This document shows positions 1-14,034 of a stretch of 64,000 nt of DNA, one piece after another; position 1 is the stretch's first letter; each line of letters starts with the position of its first letter. Origin of the DNA: Capniomyces stellatus (Eukaryota > Kickxellomycota > Harpellomycetes > Harpellales > Legeriomycetaceae); the NCBI GenBank assembly GCA_001661515.1, contig LUVW01000008.1, forward strand, positions 129,232-193,231, read 5' to 3'. The notes beneath the pieces are model-generated. The model had not been told where the DNA came from, ran no database searches, and worked only from the letters and a program-made list of their open reading frames with translations. The position numbers and the translations under genes were made by a program.

Positions 1-348
1 CCCCCCTCCCCCCCTATTTTTTTTGTCTTTTATATAAATCCTTTACCCTAATTCGTAAATTACACATTATTTTTAATTTTGAAATAAACTCCCATCAATT
101 TCTTTAACGGTCAGTTTTGGTTTGTTTGTTTGTTTGTTGACCAAACTATTGTTATATATTTATTTTTTTATTGTCAATTTTAATTTTGTTTAAATTCCTA
201 ATTAACACTAGTTTACCAACTCCTAACAACATCAGACGATACGAGCCCGTAGATTTGTTTATACTCACTGCAGCACCTCCTCCTTCCTCCCTTAAATCCA
301 AAAAGCGAGACGAGTAATTGTAGTTTAGTAGATATATTCGTTGCAATA
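1..348. other. 5' intergenic stretch
   Basis: AT-rich sequence with no gene recognised. It opens with a C6-T-C7 tract at 1-14 and holds a short TTTG microsatellite near 120-138. The bases just before 349 are the presumed promoter and 5' leader of the Snapin-like gene. Confidence 0.6.
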
Positions 349-1311
349 ATGGATACGAATAAGGATGATAGCCATCAGGCTGGGAGTGCCGGTTTGAAAC
401 AGAAGTTTGTTGGTTCAAACGACCGGAGCAGAGATAAAGAAACCATGGATTTATACGACCAAAGTGAAAATACCCATCATTTGGATAGTCTGGCAAAACC
501 CAACGAGCAACAGCAATCCAATAGTAACGGCAACCAAGAAATTGATCAAACACGAAACGGCAAAGGCAATGAGAATTACGAAGCTGAAGCTGAAGAAACC
601 GAAGAAGAAAGTCGGAGAATCCAAGAGATGGAGATACAAAGACAATTGCAAGAAGAGTCCGAGGACAGGTCGATTCTGATAAACTCGATAATGTCGGTTT
701 TGCAGTCTGCGTTCCTTGTCATAGAAAACAAAATCGACTCTGTTACAACAAGCCAATGCGATCTCTCAGTAACTATATCAAATCTAAACGAGCAGCTCTC
801 GGTATTTGAGGAATGGATCAAACCCGATCCCCAATTTGGAATCCCACTGCCAGCTCTCAGCCCTGGAACCAGCGGCGACAGCTCCAATAGCTTCAACAAC
901 AGAAACAACAAAAACAGTAACAACAGTAACAGTCCCGGCACTGGTACTGGCCTAACCAACAATGAAAGCCCTTATTTCACTGGCAATCAGCTGCAGTTCC
1001 CCACAATCCCACTCTCAAACCAAAACCAAAACCAAAACCAAAAACCAACTCTAACTATAAACACAGACACACCAGACTTAAACTCATCTTATATACACTC
1101 ACCGTCATTCAACAACAACAACAACAACAGCAATAAATCTCCAGCTACCGCTAACCTGGAGTCTGTATTATCAACTAGAAGGTCAAACATAAAACTTGCC
1201 AGTGAAAAAATCCAAACAGCAAAACTCAAACTCTCAAATATAAACTCTTCACTCGCCACCGTAAAGAAACGGCTAGATAAAATCCATTCTCTTGCCAAAT
1301 CGTCATTATAG
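349..1311 (+). CDS. Snapin-like BLOC-1 subunit with long Asn-rich linker
   Basis: A single-exon reading frame of 320 residues starts at the ATG at 349. Two helical, coiled-coil-like segments are visible: about residues 108-154 (heptad-like, with VIENKIDSV and ISNLNEQL) and about 270-316 (ESVLSTRRSNIKLASEKIQ, followed by INSSLATVKKRL). Their order and spacing of hydrophobic residues, including the Arg-Arg start of the second helix, resemble the two halves of Snapin/BLOC1S7, a small coiled-coil subunit of BLOC-1 that acts in endosome and lysosome-related trafficking. Residues 155-268 between them are low complexity (Asn, Ser, an Asn-Gln repeat, an Asn6 run), and the first 100 residues are acidic and Gln/Glu rich. 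Animal Snapin is about 136 residues, so this protein would be more than twice the usual size. The family call rests on remembered pattern similarity only; another coiled-coil adaptor is possible. Confidence 0.5.
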   Translation: MDTNKDDSHQAGSAGLKQKFVGSNDRSRDKETMDLYDQSENTHHLDSLAKPNEQQQSNSNGNQEIDQTRNGKGNENYEAEAEETEEESRRIQEMEIQRQLQEESEDRSILINSIMSVLQSAFLVIENKIDSVTTSQCDLSVTISNLNEQLSVFEEWIKPDPQFGIPLPALSPGTSGDSSNSFNNRNNKNSNNSNSPGTGTGLTNNESPYFTGNQLQFPTIPLSNQNQNQNQKPTLTINTDTPDLNSSYIHSPSFNNNNNNSNKSPATANLESVLSTRRSNIKLASEKIQTAKLKLSNINSSLATVKKRLDKIHSLAKSSL

Positions 1312-1907
1312 CATTTATTTTGCTTTTATGTACATTGTTTTGCCTTGGTTATTCATCTCTATCAATTATTCCTCTCTCGCTAGTCTACATTAAGCCTAAT
1401 CAAATTTAACACCGATATAAATTATTGCTATCATCAAGATCCATAGCGTATTTTTATTTTTTTTAGTTTTTTTATTTGGAGAAATAACATCAAGATAAAA
1501 AGGAAAAAAAACTACCTAAATTCATAAACATAAAGACCAGGCCAAGATTTATAAAACTCTGGTTGTTTTGGTTGGATTGTCCGATTGCTTTTATAATGCA
1601 CGCTTTAATCAATCCGCGATATCTTTTTTGGTCGTTCTTCACTGGAGCCTTCAACATCCGTCTCTTTATCCAAAGTACTGTACCATAAAAACCACCAGAA
1701 GTAAAAGAAGGGGAAAAAAAACAAAAAATAAAGGAGAAAAACACAATAACGTAAGAACGTATTCCCAGTGAATAAAATAAAACAACAAACATTGCTGAAA
1801 CACATATTTATTATGTACTTTGACATGTTTAAAGCAGCCCCAATACATACAAAAAAAAAGAAGAAAAATTAAACAAACATAAATTAAAACGTAAAGTAAA
1901 ACATAAA
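1312..1907. other. Convergent 3' intergenic region
   Basis: AT-rich spacer between the ends of the Snapin-like gene (+) and TRM5 (-). It should hold both 3' UTRs. Short open frames here are made of homopolymer-derived codons and were not accepted. Confidence 0.6.
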
Positions 1908-4053
1908 TTACCTAGTCTCATCGTACTCGCCTAATGCAACACTAGCAGGCAGTTTAAATGATAGGCAGTACATGTCTTTGTTTGGCGCAACTCTTCTAAC
2001 AAATGTAACAGTGCTCTTGCCTTTAAACTCATCAAAATACTCGTCTTTCAGCCCCAAACTTGATTTGGCTCGGCCCAAAATGTCGGCTTCTGGATCTTCA
2101 CTCTTTGTAAAGCAGTGCACATGAACCATTGGCTCCTCAAATCCGCTCTTGTACACCGTTCTGCTCCCGCTCTCCGCCACCTGGTCAGCATGTCCGCTGT
2201 ACACCCCCCGAAACGCATCAAGAAACTCTATTGCTGTTGCTGGCAAGTTCATCACCACGTGGTTAAACGACACCGGCTTTGCATTCACGCTTAGCTCGCC
2301 TGATTTATTCTCATCCAGCATCATTTTAAACGACTCTTTTATAAACTCTCGGCCGTCCATGTTGTACACCTTTACCAAATTCCCCACCTTGTTTAACTTT
2401 ACGTTCGATTCCATTGAACTAAACGAGCTAGGATTCAGATCATTTGCATATACCCGACACCTCACGTTTTTTGCTGCTGGTATCGCAAATGGCCCAACTC
2501 CTGCCATCACGTCGCCTGAGAATCCAAATCCAAATCCAAAACATAATATACATTTCATTCACACTTGTTTAGTCACATTCCACAAATTTACAATCGCTTT
2601 GCCTTAATTTTGCTCTTAATCAATCATTATTATTATTTTACTATTGCTGATAAAATCTTGTCAATTGATTAGCTATACATATGAAGCACAGACTTACATA
2701 TGACATCTGTTTTCTTGAACAGATTTATAATTCTCTCGTGCTCATTTTGTAGCCTTGAATTCCAGTACACCTTGGAAAAGTCAAATTTAAACAAACACCC
2801 GTGCTCCCTAACTGTTGCCGTCAGGTTGTTCTCCCCTGCCAACACCTCCATCTTGAAAAACCTAAACGTACTATCAATGGTGTCCAGCTTGTTCACCACT
2901 GTCTTGATTATCGCCGATTTCTACAATTTGATGGATTCACCATTTTATTGCATTTAGCTACTTTAATTATTTCCATTATAAACAACACATTATAAACAAC
3001 ACGTTATCTACTATTATGCGTCTTACGTCCAAAATAACTTGGCCAATTACTCCCTTGAATGGCAAGTACTCATCCCTCAAGTTCATGTGTGCTAAGGTTT
3101 AACAAGACATACTTTTAAACACATTTCAGTTTTGCATCGCCATAACTGCCACTACTTGCAATAATGGTGCCAATCCAACCAAAATACAACTATAGCCGTG
3201 TTTACCTATATGCCCAACCTGCTCATACGATGTTGGTGCTTCGTCGGGGTTAGGCAATACCGCTTTCAATATATCCTCTAAGTCGTTGTTCATAAACAAA
3301 ATACCACTGTTAAAGTAAATGAAAAAAAACTGTTCGCTAAAAATATGGGATTTCAGCCAATGATCTTTGTAAATTTACCCGCTGTCCAATAGTCATAGTC
3401 GAGCTCAACGGTGTGATGCTTCAGATCCCATCCCTCTGTTTTTACTGTTTTTAAAAATTGCTCCGACAGATCCTCTATCCCTAGAACACAGATCAGAGCC
3501 AAATAATGTGGAAATGTCAAGGTTGTTTTATTAATAAAAGTCGCGCTTTTTTTTCCTTTGAAAAATTAAAATGCAAAACAGCAGGATCCATATTTTCGTA
3601 ATCGACACAAGACCGCCATAACGGTACACATTTCAGCTAAAGCAAGAAGGGAAGAAAACGCCATTCTTACCCTTGGAATTATCCTTATACTTTAGCAAAA
3701 CTAATTTGTGTGCTTTATCTTCGTCAATCCCAATAACGTTTCTCACTCGAGGCACGTTAAACAGCTCGCTACGCTCAAAACAAACACAAAAAACGGCGTG
3801 ATCCGATATGATTTGGTTGTATTAGATTAGCAAGTTACTCGTCACTCGAATTAATTTGGTTATTAAGTTGATTTAGTGATTCAGCTTTATACACAAAAAA
3901 AATATTGTATCGTTACTCTTTAAATCGGGTTTGTATAACGCCAATGCTCTTAACTGGAACTTTCAATGCATCTATTTCGACTTTGACTCTGAATAGCTCT
4001 TTGTCTATTTTCTTGATTCCTCGACAAGAGGATGGAATTAATGACGAGAACAT
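1908..4053 (-). CDS. TRM5: tRNA (guanine37-N1)-methyltransferase Trm5
   Basis: Seven exons on the minus strand: 4053-3917, 3768-3671, 3480-3379, 3277-3206, 3091-3027, 2920-2698 and 2515-1908, giving 434 residues. Trm5 uses S-adenosylmethionine to make m1G at position 37 of tRNAs, which prevents frameshifting; in fungi it serves nucleus/cytosol and mitochondria. The upstream exons read through the family signature YDYWTAEDILKAVLP, then YEQVGHIAHMNLRDEYLPFK, which only appears when the introns are removed. The last exon holds the Rossmann methyltransferase core: GVGPFAIPAA (about 238-247), NDLNP, and NLPATAIEFL. The protein is somewhat shorter than yeast Trm5 (about 500 residues), mainly at the N-terminus, so an additional 5' exon cannot be excluded. 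The gene is divergent from VPS4, with about 1.1 kb between their start codons. Confidence 0.93.
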
Positions 4054-5197
4054 TGGGTGGGGTTTAAACTTTTCTCTTCTTTATTTTCTTTTTTGCACCG
4101 CTTTCTATCACTAGAATTATTTTTGCTGCTCCTTAGTGGGGTTATAGAACTGAAATGTATCACAGAACAACAGTATCAAGTAAGCCTAATAGTTTTTTTC
4201 CTTCTTTTTACCGTTTTCTTTTATAATGTAATTGCGAAAAACGTTAAAAAAATTTGTAATTTTGTAATTTTGCAAAAAAAAAAAAAAAAGCTGCATTTTA
4301 TGGCTTTATTTTTGGATTTGGTTATTTAGCGGAAACAATTGATCACAAGCCGCGTTGAACTTGGTCTTGTTTACTAACTGATCAGCCTGGCTAATTAACA
4401 ACATTGCGAAAGCCAATCCTACTTAGATAACAGGAGATATTTGGTTGATGAGTTTATAAATATATTGTACGAATGTTACTGGGAATTTTTGCCCGAAGGT
4501 TGTATTTTTTACATTGGTCTCATGCTTGACCGGGTCTTTTGAACATACTTTTAGTTTTTGCTGGTTTTGGGTTTTGGGAACATTGGCAGGTCAATTACGA
4601 CTTTTAGTCGAGACAACCATACAAAGATGTTTATGAGCAACCTGACGCAGTTGAATCCTGGGCACATAAATTAAGCTATGCTTCGTTGTCACGCAGGGCT
4701 CATTAAAGCTTGCAGGGTAGTTTCAATGTGAAATAAAATGTTACAGATTTTTTTTATTCATTTATTAAAGCCAAGATTTTCTCAGGTAAAAAGCAGATGA
4801 ATGCATTTATAGTTTTTTCTTGTGATTTTATCAAACTGGCCAAGAATTATCATTCGTTACGGAAATAAAAAACACTGCTATTTGGGCTGTTTTATTTACA
4901 TGAATTAATAATCCAGCTCCAAACACCGCCAAATAATAACTGTAAAGCAACAAGAAAAATACGATTGATTTATTCAAATAGTAACGTGTATACTACATTA
5001 TCCACCTTAGCTGTAGAAGGTATTTGAATCAAGTAGCTCAATTTCAACTGATTCTCAAATAAAAGTTTACAAGGGGGGTTTTTTTTTTAGCTACATACTC
5101 CTTTCTACCATCAATTTTTCAAGATTGGCAAAATACGTTTGAAGCCGATACTACATAAGGAGGAAGTATATCAAACAGAGGGCGGTAAATATCAAAG
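4054..5197. promoter_or_regulatory. Divergent TRM5/VPS4 intergenic region
   Basis: About 1.1 kb between two divergent start codons, so it should carry both promoters. It contains A/T homopolymer runs (A15 near 4275) and a G6 followed by T10 at 5073-5088. No specific factor site was recognised. Confidence 0.5.
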
Positions 5198-7497
<2,300 letters not shown>

Positions 7498-9448
7498 ACA
7501 TCAATATATATTTCTATATTATCTACAAAAAAACATAAAAGTATGTACTGTGTTATATTGCTGCTTTAGTCTATATTTAACAATCAATGTTGTTTTGTTT
7601 TATGCCATTTTATTCTTGCCTCCCAACCACCTTTTACAATTAATATTCTACTTTTTCTGAACGTATTATTTTTCTCTGTTATCTTTTTTCTTTGTTTTCT
7701 CTTTTGGTATTACCTTCTTTTTTAGCAAGTCTACAATTTATACCTAAAAAGCCAGAATTGTTTAATAAATTAGCACCAATATTCCTGAACCACAATACTC
7801 ATCGGGTACGGACGATCTAATTGATCGAAGGGGGGGGGGTGTTGGCTAATAGCGTCGTTAATCATATCAAATTAGCACAGTGTTTTATAGTATTTCTATG
7901 GTATTATTTAATATTATCTAATATTCTATATTTTGCTTTGTCGAATCTGTTGCCAATAAATCACATAAATATAAAAAATTAAATAAAAAATTCATGGTCG
8001 ACAACAATCTACTACAGCAAGCCATTGGTCTCGCAATAAATCCGTAAATGAGCAAAATAGCCTCGTGATTTGGATTAATAAAATTATTGCAGTCACATGT
8101 TTAGAATCCATTATAGCAATAACCGGTGTTAATGTACAAAGTTGCTCAAATATTATATAACGCCTAGCTTGGCTTGTCTGCTTTGGGGCTCCGATATCAT
8201 CACGTTTGTATCAAAATAAACCAATCTGGGAAGTAGTATCTAGAGTAACAGACCAAAGTCCATTATTACTGTTGGCTATAACTCGATGCCAACAAGGCAT
8301 AAATTAGTAAGATTAAATACCAAAGGTTCATTATATTCGGTATAGTGGGTGGTTTTACTCCTCAACGTTGAGTATACAAAGTCCCTATTAAAACCATAGA
8401 GCCCCAAATTCGAACTTGAGTGAAATAAACAACAAAGAATGCAAGGGGTGATTTGAAATCATGTATTTAAAATTCATATAATCTTGAGAAACACATGTTT
8501 CTGGCCTATCGCTGGCAGCGTGACATGTTTAAAAGAGGGCTGTTGCTAATTTTAAGATGAAAATGTAGGTTGACAAAGAGTATTTATTATATTTAAACGT
8601 CCCAATTATGTTGCTCAGGCCAAAAAAAGGTCATAAAATGGCAAGTACATCATGGTGTAGCAGTTAAATTCTAAATGGCACTAGCTCATTCCAATGCCAT
8701 TTTAGGAGTGACCAAGTATAGTAGAGCCATTGGTTTATAGCCAAAAAAAAACAAGTAATAGACTATCAAAATACCAGTTGGCTACCTCTAGCTGCTAGCT
8801 GCAAGTTGTATCAAAATATTCTCATATCCCACAAGTAAAATATCAGTAATTAAAAGATATTTATCACCAAAGCACCTTCTGATCAACTCTGTGATAAAGT
8901 ATTATTTGACAGTGGGGGGGGGGGGGGTTTTTTTTNGGGGGGGGGGGGGGTTTCTTTTCTTTTTCGACACTATTTCGAATAAAAATAAAAATAAAATAAG
9001 GTGGAAAAAATAAGGTGATCTTGGTAATACCAATGACATTGTGTCATGTATAGTACATATATGTATATCATGTTCTTAAACAAAACTACTAACTGACATG
9101 CCTATTTCTGTGCTCTGATGATAATTTCAATATTGACGCATCGATACATTATATCTGCTACCTTTTACCTTTTATCTTTTTCTTGCAAAATTATTACTTT
9201 ATTTTTCTTTTTTTATTATTACTGTTTGTATTATTATTTTAAAAGTTTTGGTAGTATAGTTATCCAACCTTCTTGTAACACTAGTGTATAATATATTGCA
9301 ATTAGACCTTCAAGTCAACTTTAACTACTATTGAAAATATATCTGTAAAGTATAAACATCAGCATGCTTCTTGGTAAAAACACAATATTCATCAAGGCAC
9401 TCTTCTAAGCTCAAAACAAATCAAACAAAATCAAAACAAAACCGCATT
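7498..9448. other. Gene-free 1.95 kb with assembly gap
   Basis: No gene recognised on either strand. The region has a G10 tract at 7830-7839 and a G14-T8-N-G14 structure at 8914-8950, where the N marks an unresolved base or gap. The right end is the presumed promoter of the PQ-loop gene starting at 9449. Confidence 0.6.
8914..8950. repeat. Poly-G tract with N (probable assembly gap)
   Basis: G14 (8914-8927), T8 (8928-8935), N (8936), then G14 (8937-8950). Two equal G runs flanking an N are what a scaffolder or a failing read would leave at a long homopolymer; true length and sequence are unknown. Confidence 0.8.
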
Positions 9449-10946
9449 ATGTATTCTATCGACATATTCAGCAAGGCTTTGGTCTCCGTTTTAGGGAAAT
9501 GCGACGCCTTCCCAGAGTCTGGTGCTGCAAAGTTCAGCGTATTTATTATACTTGTAACGTATTTTTCTTTTTTCCCGCAGGTTAGTAACCATCCTTCCTC
9601 TTCGCTTACACACGAATCAATAACATCCCTTCATGATCTGGATATATAAACCTAATACTGCTTTCAATGCCATTGTTTTTTATTTTAGTACTACAAGTTC
9701 ATCAAGAACAACACTAGCTATGGTATCAGCCCGTACTATCTGTTGCTTGGAAGTCTTGGTACTGTTTCCAATTTCTTTAACAACATTTTACTAAATTACT
9801 GGTTACTTGGGTGCTGCAAAACAATGGTAATATGATATATATATATATATATGTATATATGGCCTTTTATAAGTACATGTACCTGCTCTGAATTTACCAA
9901 CAGTCCCAACAATTACTCGAATATAATTAAAGTGTTTTTTTTTCTCGTCTTAAGCCTTAAACTGACCGTTTTTTTTTCCATCCTAAAAACCATACTAGAC
10001 CTTACTGCCGTGTCTATCCCTAAGCCTTGGTGTTATTCTTGTTACTGTTATCACCACACAAAATCTAAATGTGTAAGTGAATGGATTATAGTTACTGTAA
10101 TCATATTTTTTTAAAAAGAAATGTCTTTAGCATGCACCAATTGAGACAGACTGAACTAATCCAAAACCAAAACTAACAGGCAAAAATGCATGTAAACTTG
10201 TATGTAGATTCTTCTTGTACATGATTTACTTTCCAAATGATAAAAAGTACAAAAAGTCGGCATTGTCGATATCAGAAAGTGACGAGGCCACAATAACATC
10301 ACGCACAGATAATACAGATGGTATCGATATTGAAGATTGTGACGCATCTTACTCCAAGTCTATAGACGAGAGCTCGGCGCTAAATTTTTTCAAACACTTG
10401 ACCCAGGAATATAAAGTAGCGTTGTATGTTCTGATATCAGTATTGGCATTTATACTCGTTTGCTTTATGCTGAGTATGTTTCTGTTGACATTCTTTGGGT
10501 CAAACTCAATGCAACTGAGACTATGGGCGTGGTTTTTAGGAATATTCAGTTTGTGCATGACGTGCACGCAATGCTTCCCGCAAATCATCAAAACTGTAAA
10601 ACTTAGAAGTGTAGGATCTATTAGCATCCCTATGCTTCTGATACAAACACCTCTAGGCTACCTGATAGTTTATAAAATTGCCAGCCAGCCAGGGTCTAGC
10701 TGGACATCCTGGATAAGCATATTCTTTTCAGCAACTTTCCAAGGAATTTTACTTGTCCTGTGTATTTATTACAACGCTACCAACAAGTCAAGCAGTGGTA
10801 GCAACAATGCCGACAGTGCTGTTGCTGGCGAAACAAACCATTCTAGTGAAGTTCACACTGAAAGTGATCCGCTCATATCAGAGTCCGACTCTAACAACAG
10901 GTCCCAAGTTGCTGTATTCAGTAGTAACAAGTACGGTGGAGTTTAG
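9449..10946 (+). CDS. PQ-loop repeat membrane protein, copy 1
   Basis: Four exons, 9449-9580, 9689-9826, 9999-10072 and 10208-10946, giving 360 residues. PQ-loop proteins are seven-helix transporters, many of them exporting cationic amino acids or cystine from vacuoles or lysosomes. The first PQ motif (SFFPQ) lies at the end of exon 1 and the second (QCFPQIIKTVK) in exon 4, each followed by a hydrophobic helix. Exon 2 carries SYGISPYYLLLGSLG, typical of the fungal form of this family. The loop in exon 4 before the second half is acidic and Ser/Asp rich; the C-terminal tail (about 50 residues) is hydrophilic. The gene is tail to tail with a paralogue at 11208-12753, whose first three exons have the same lengths. 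The substrate is not known from sequence; vacuolar location is inferred from the family. Confidence 0.85.
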
Positions 10947-11207
10947 GCTTACTTTAACACGTTTCATAATGGAGCGCACTTTATTGGCTAGAATGGCTAT
11001 TTACAAATTGTATTTATAGCTTAACATAATATTAAAATTAAAGATGTTGAAAAAAAAAAAATTTAACGTACCAAAAAACAAAAAGCAAAACAGAGTAATA
11101 ATTAAAGAAACAGCAATCTATCCAAAGTAGTTTACTTTAACCACTATGATGAATCCATGAAGAAGAAAAAAAATGCAAGAGTATAAAATATCATGAAAAC
11201 TTTGGAA

Positions 11208-12753
11208 TTAAATGGCTCCATATCCAGAGGTGCTGGTGCTAGGGCCGTTTGCAGGGGCACTTTTAGGGGTGTTTCTAATGAATGGCTGGCTTTGCTCATC
11301 AGACTCGGTTTGAGTTTCTGAATCGCTTGTATTATCGTCGCCAACAATGGCGTTAATAATCATTGGTTTTTTGTCATAGTAAATGCACAACATGAGCAGG
11401 ACTCCTTGGAAAGTTGCGGCAAAAAATGTGCTAACCCAAGATGTCCAGTTAGACCCCGGCTGGCTAGCAATGATATACGCAAATAAGAATCCGCCTGGGG
11501 ACTGAATCAACATCATCGGAATGCTGATTGCGCCAACATATTTGTGCCTTACTGTTTTAACTATCTGCGGAATGAACTGTATACACGTCACACACAAACT
11601 GAACACTCCAAGGAACGAGGCCCACAGTTCTAGTTGCGCGGTGTCTGCCCCAACAAACATAATCAAAATCGAGCTTATCAAAAGACATATCGTGGCATAC
11701 GCTAAAACTGCCAGTAGCACATACAGTGCTGTTTGATACTCTATGGTTAGTTTGTTGGAGAATATTCTTAATGTCGAGTATTCGTCCCGTTCGGCCAGGC
11801 TTGAGTCTCCCGCCTCAACATCTTCATCAGCATTATCTGGCGTTAAAACAACTTCATCGGACTCCTGAACTCTGGGGGCTAACTCTTTATATTTTTTGTC
11901 GTTTGGAAAGTACACTAGGAATAGCACGAACCTAAATTCAGGTCAATACTATTAACATTTGTTGTTTTGGTTTGGGCTCGAGTTTTATTGACAGCCCCGA
12001 TAAAGTTACAAATTTAGCGGCTTCAACGCAGTGAGGTTTTGTATATTTCTCACAGCGATTTGTTTTGTATATTTACTTACACTGTTAGAAACCCAGTCGA
12101 TTGCACTGTGATAAGAGCAACACCCAGAGTGAGCGACAAACACGAAATAAAGCTCTAAGTTGAGTATTGTGGGTATACAATATGAAATCGTCGCGCCGGT
12201 GTAGCAAACAATAGTGCGCTGGTTGATCTCAAACCTGCGCCGTGGCACTCACAGGAGCAGATAGATTAAAAGAAAAGAAAAGGCAGCTTACTATAATCGA
12301 GCAGCATTCGAGAATCCAGTAGTTAAACAGAATGATGTTAAAAAAATTAGAAATCGCGCCAAGGCTCCCCAACAGTAGGTAGTAAGGACTTATTCCATAA
12401 CTGGTTTTGTTCTTTATTATCTTGTAGTACTGTTTTTTTTCAAATGTAAATAAGATAAAAGGTAGACGGTAAATTCAAGTTAATGATGCACGTGTGGGAT
12501 TCAGGAAGCTTAATCCGACTCATGTTCTACTTTTCAATCTACTAGAAACAAAATCTGACAAAAAAAACTTGACAGAAAATGTCGAATATTTGCAATAAGA
12601 AAAAATAAGGTGCTTTGTTACCTGAGGAAAATATGATACCATTGTACCGAGTATCAAAAACAAACTGAGTTTGATCGTTCCGGCATCAGGGAAGCTTTCG
12701 CAGTTTTCTCGGTAGATTTCAAATGCTCTTTCGAGTATTGGATTGTAATACAT
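11208..12753 (-). CDS. PQ-loop repeat membrane protein, copy 2
   Basis: Four exons on the minus strand, 12753-12622, 12429-12292, 12154-12081 and 11931-11208, giving 355 residues. The exon lengths 132, 138 and 74 match copy 1 exactly, and the same residues flank each intron (SYFPQ at the exon 1 end; YYK at the exon 2 start). The second PQ motif reads QFIPQIVKTVR. It shares with copy 1 the segment SYGISPYYLLLGSLG and the string VYFPNDKKYK, but differs in the acidic loop and C-terminal tail. The two genes are convergent with only 261 bases between stop codons, so their 3' UTRs may overlap. Function as a vacuolar or lysosomal small-molecule transporter is inferred from the family. Confidence 0.85.
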
Positions 12754-14034
12754 TTGGACAGGAAGTGAATGTAGAATAGAATTCAGGTATGTGTAGGTGT
12801 TTTATCGAATTCAAAGCAATGAAATATTCTATGTTGATTGTAGTTGTGGAACTAATAAAACAAAATAAAGCAGTATCACGGTGGCATTAATATTCTGGTT
12901 CTACACTTATAAACGAGTATACTAATGTTAATTCTAGAAACTAAAGCAAAAACAGTCGAGTAACAAATGAAAAATATGTGTATATATATATAGAGTTTGG
13001 TGTTTTGTTTGTTTATTCGCAGCTCTTTAAACTGGATAACTCGTTCATTTTTGTAGTCTTAACTTGGACCTCGCTCATTAGTTAAATTAAGGTGATATTA
13101 GAACAGCCTTCTTAGTCATGTTACTTTATTTTATTTTTTATCACCTTTCGTTTCTCGTTTATACATCTCAAACACGATAATTTCCGCAATTTAATTTGCT
13201 TGCAAACTTCTGTGAATATTTTTAAGACTAATTAGCTGCATTATTTTCATCATTCTTTAAACAAAGCTGCCTTTTACTTGCTTTTATTGTCGCTAGTAGA
13301 CATTCGCATTTGCTATAAAGCAATATAACCCCCCCTCCCCCCTATTATTCCTTTTCAGTTAAACCAAGTACAAATGAACTATCAAGCAAACTGATAGTAT
13401 ATGTTGAAACGAAACACGGTAAAACGCAAAAAGTTGACTAGAAATGTGGCTTTGGAGTGAAAGGAATAATATTTTTCCCGATAAACGTGTACTTAATCTA
13501 GAAATGAAAAGTTGAGAAAAAGTACAAGAATAAAGCCTTGAGTGTAACTTAGCATCCAACCATCCTTATACCAGAGTTTCGAATGACAATTTAGCTTTTA
13601 TTGGAGGGGGTACTGTGGTGCAAGTATTTCCAGTAGTAAATGTAGTACAGCCATTTTTGATTTGGCTGGATAGCCAAATTAAAAAGTTGAAATTTAAATA
13701 AAAACACGGCCACTATGGCAATAATATAGACCGGGGTTTTAAGAATACGGTGCTAAAGATTTATACCAACAATTAGCCTGCTCAAAAGCTAGAGTCTATA
13801 CAGTCAAAAAAAAAAAGAAGTACCAAACTTTGGAAACCGAGCCATGATTTGTCAATTGGATATAGTTGTTGTTATTCCGAAAAATGATAGAAATCTCGGT
13901 GTAAAGGGATTTATAAATAATAAACAAATAGTAGACATTTAGATGGGTAAGTTGGAAATAAGCGAATTAGAAGTGTAGACTAAAAAAATATGGAAATGAA
14001 TCTGTAAAGCCAAGGCAAAATCTATAAGAGTTGA
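12754..14034. other. Intergenic region with C7-T-C6 tract
   Basis: No gene recognised. The left end is the promoter of PQ-loop copy 2 and the right end the RIO1 3' UTR. A C7-T-C6 tract lies at 13329-13342. Confidence 0.6.
13329..13342. repeat. C7-T-C6 tract
   Basis: Interrupted C homopolymer in AT-rich intergenic DNA, of the same design as tracts at 1-14 and 45715-45727. Confidence 0.9.

Noticed and set aside
1..14. C-rich start of the window as a telomere end
   Set aside because: Same motif occurs inside the window at two other intergenic sites and shows no tandem telomere unit.
576..962. 128-codon minus-strand frame opposite the Snapin-like gene
   Set aside because: Leu/Ser-rich complement of the Asn/Ser-rich linker; a shadow of the plus-strand gene.
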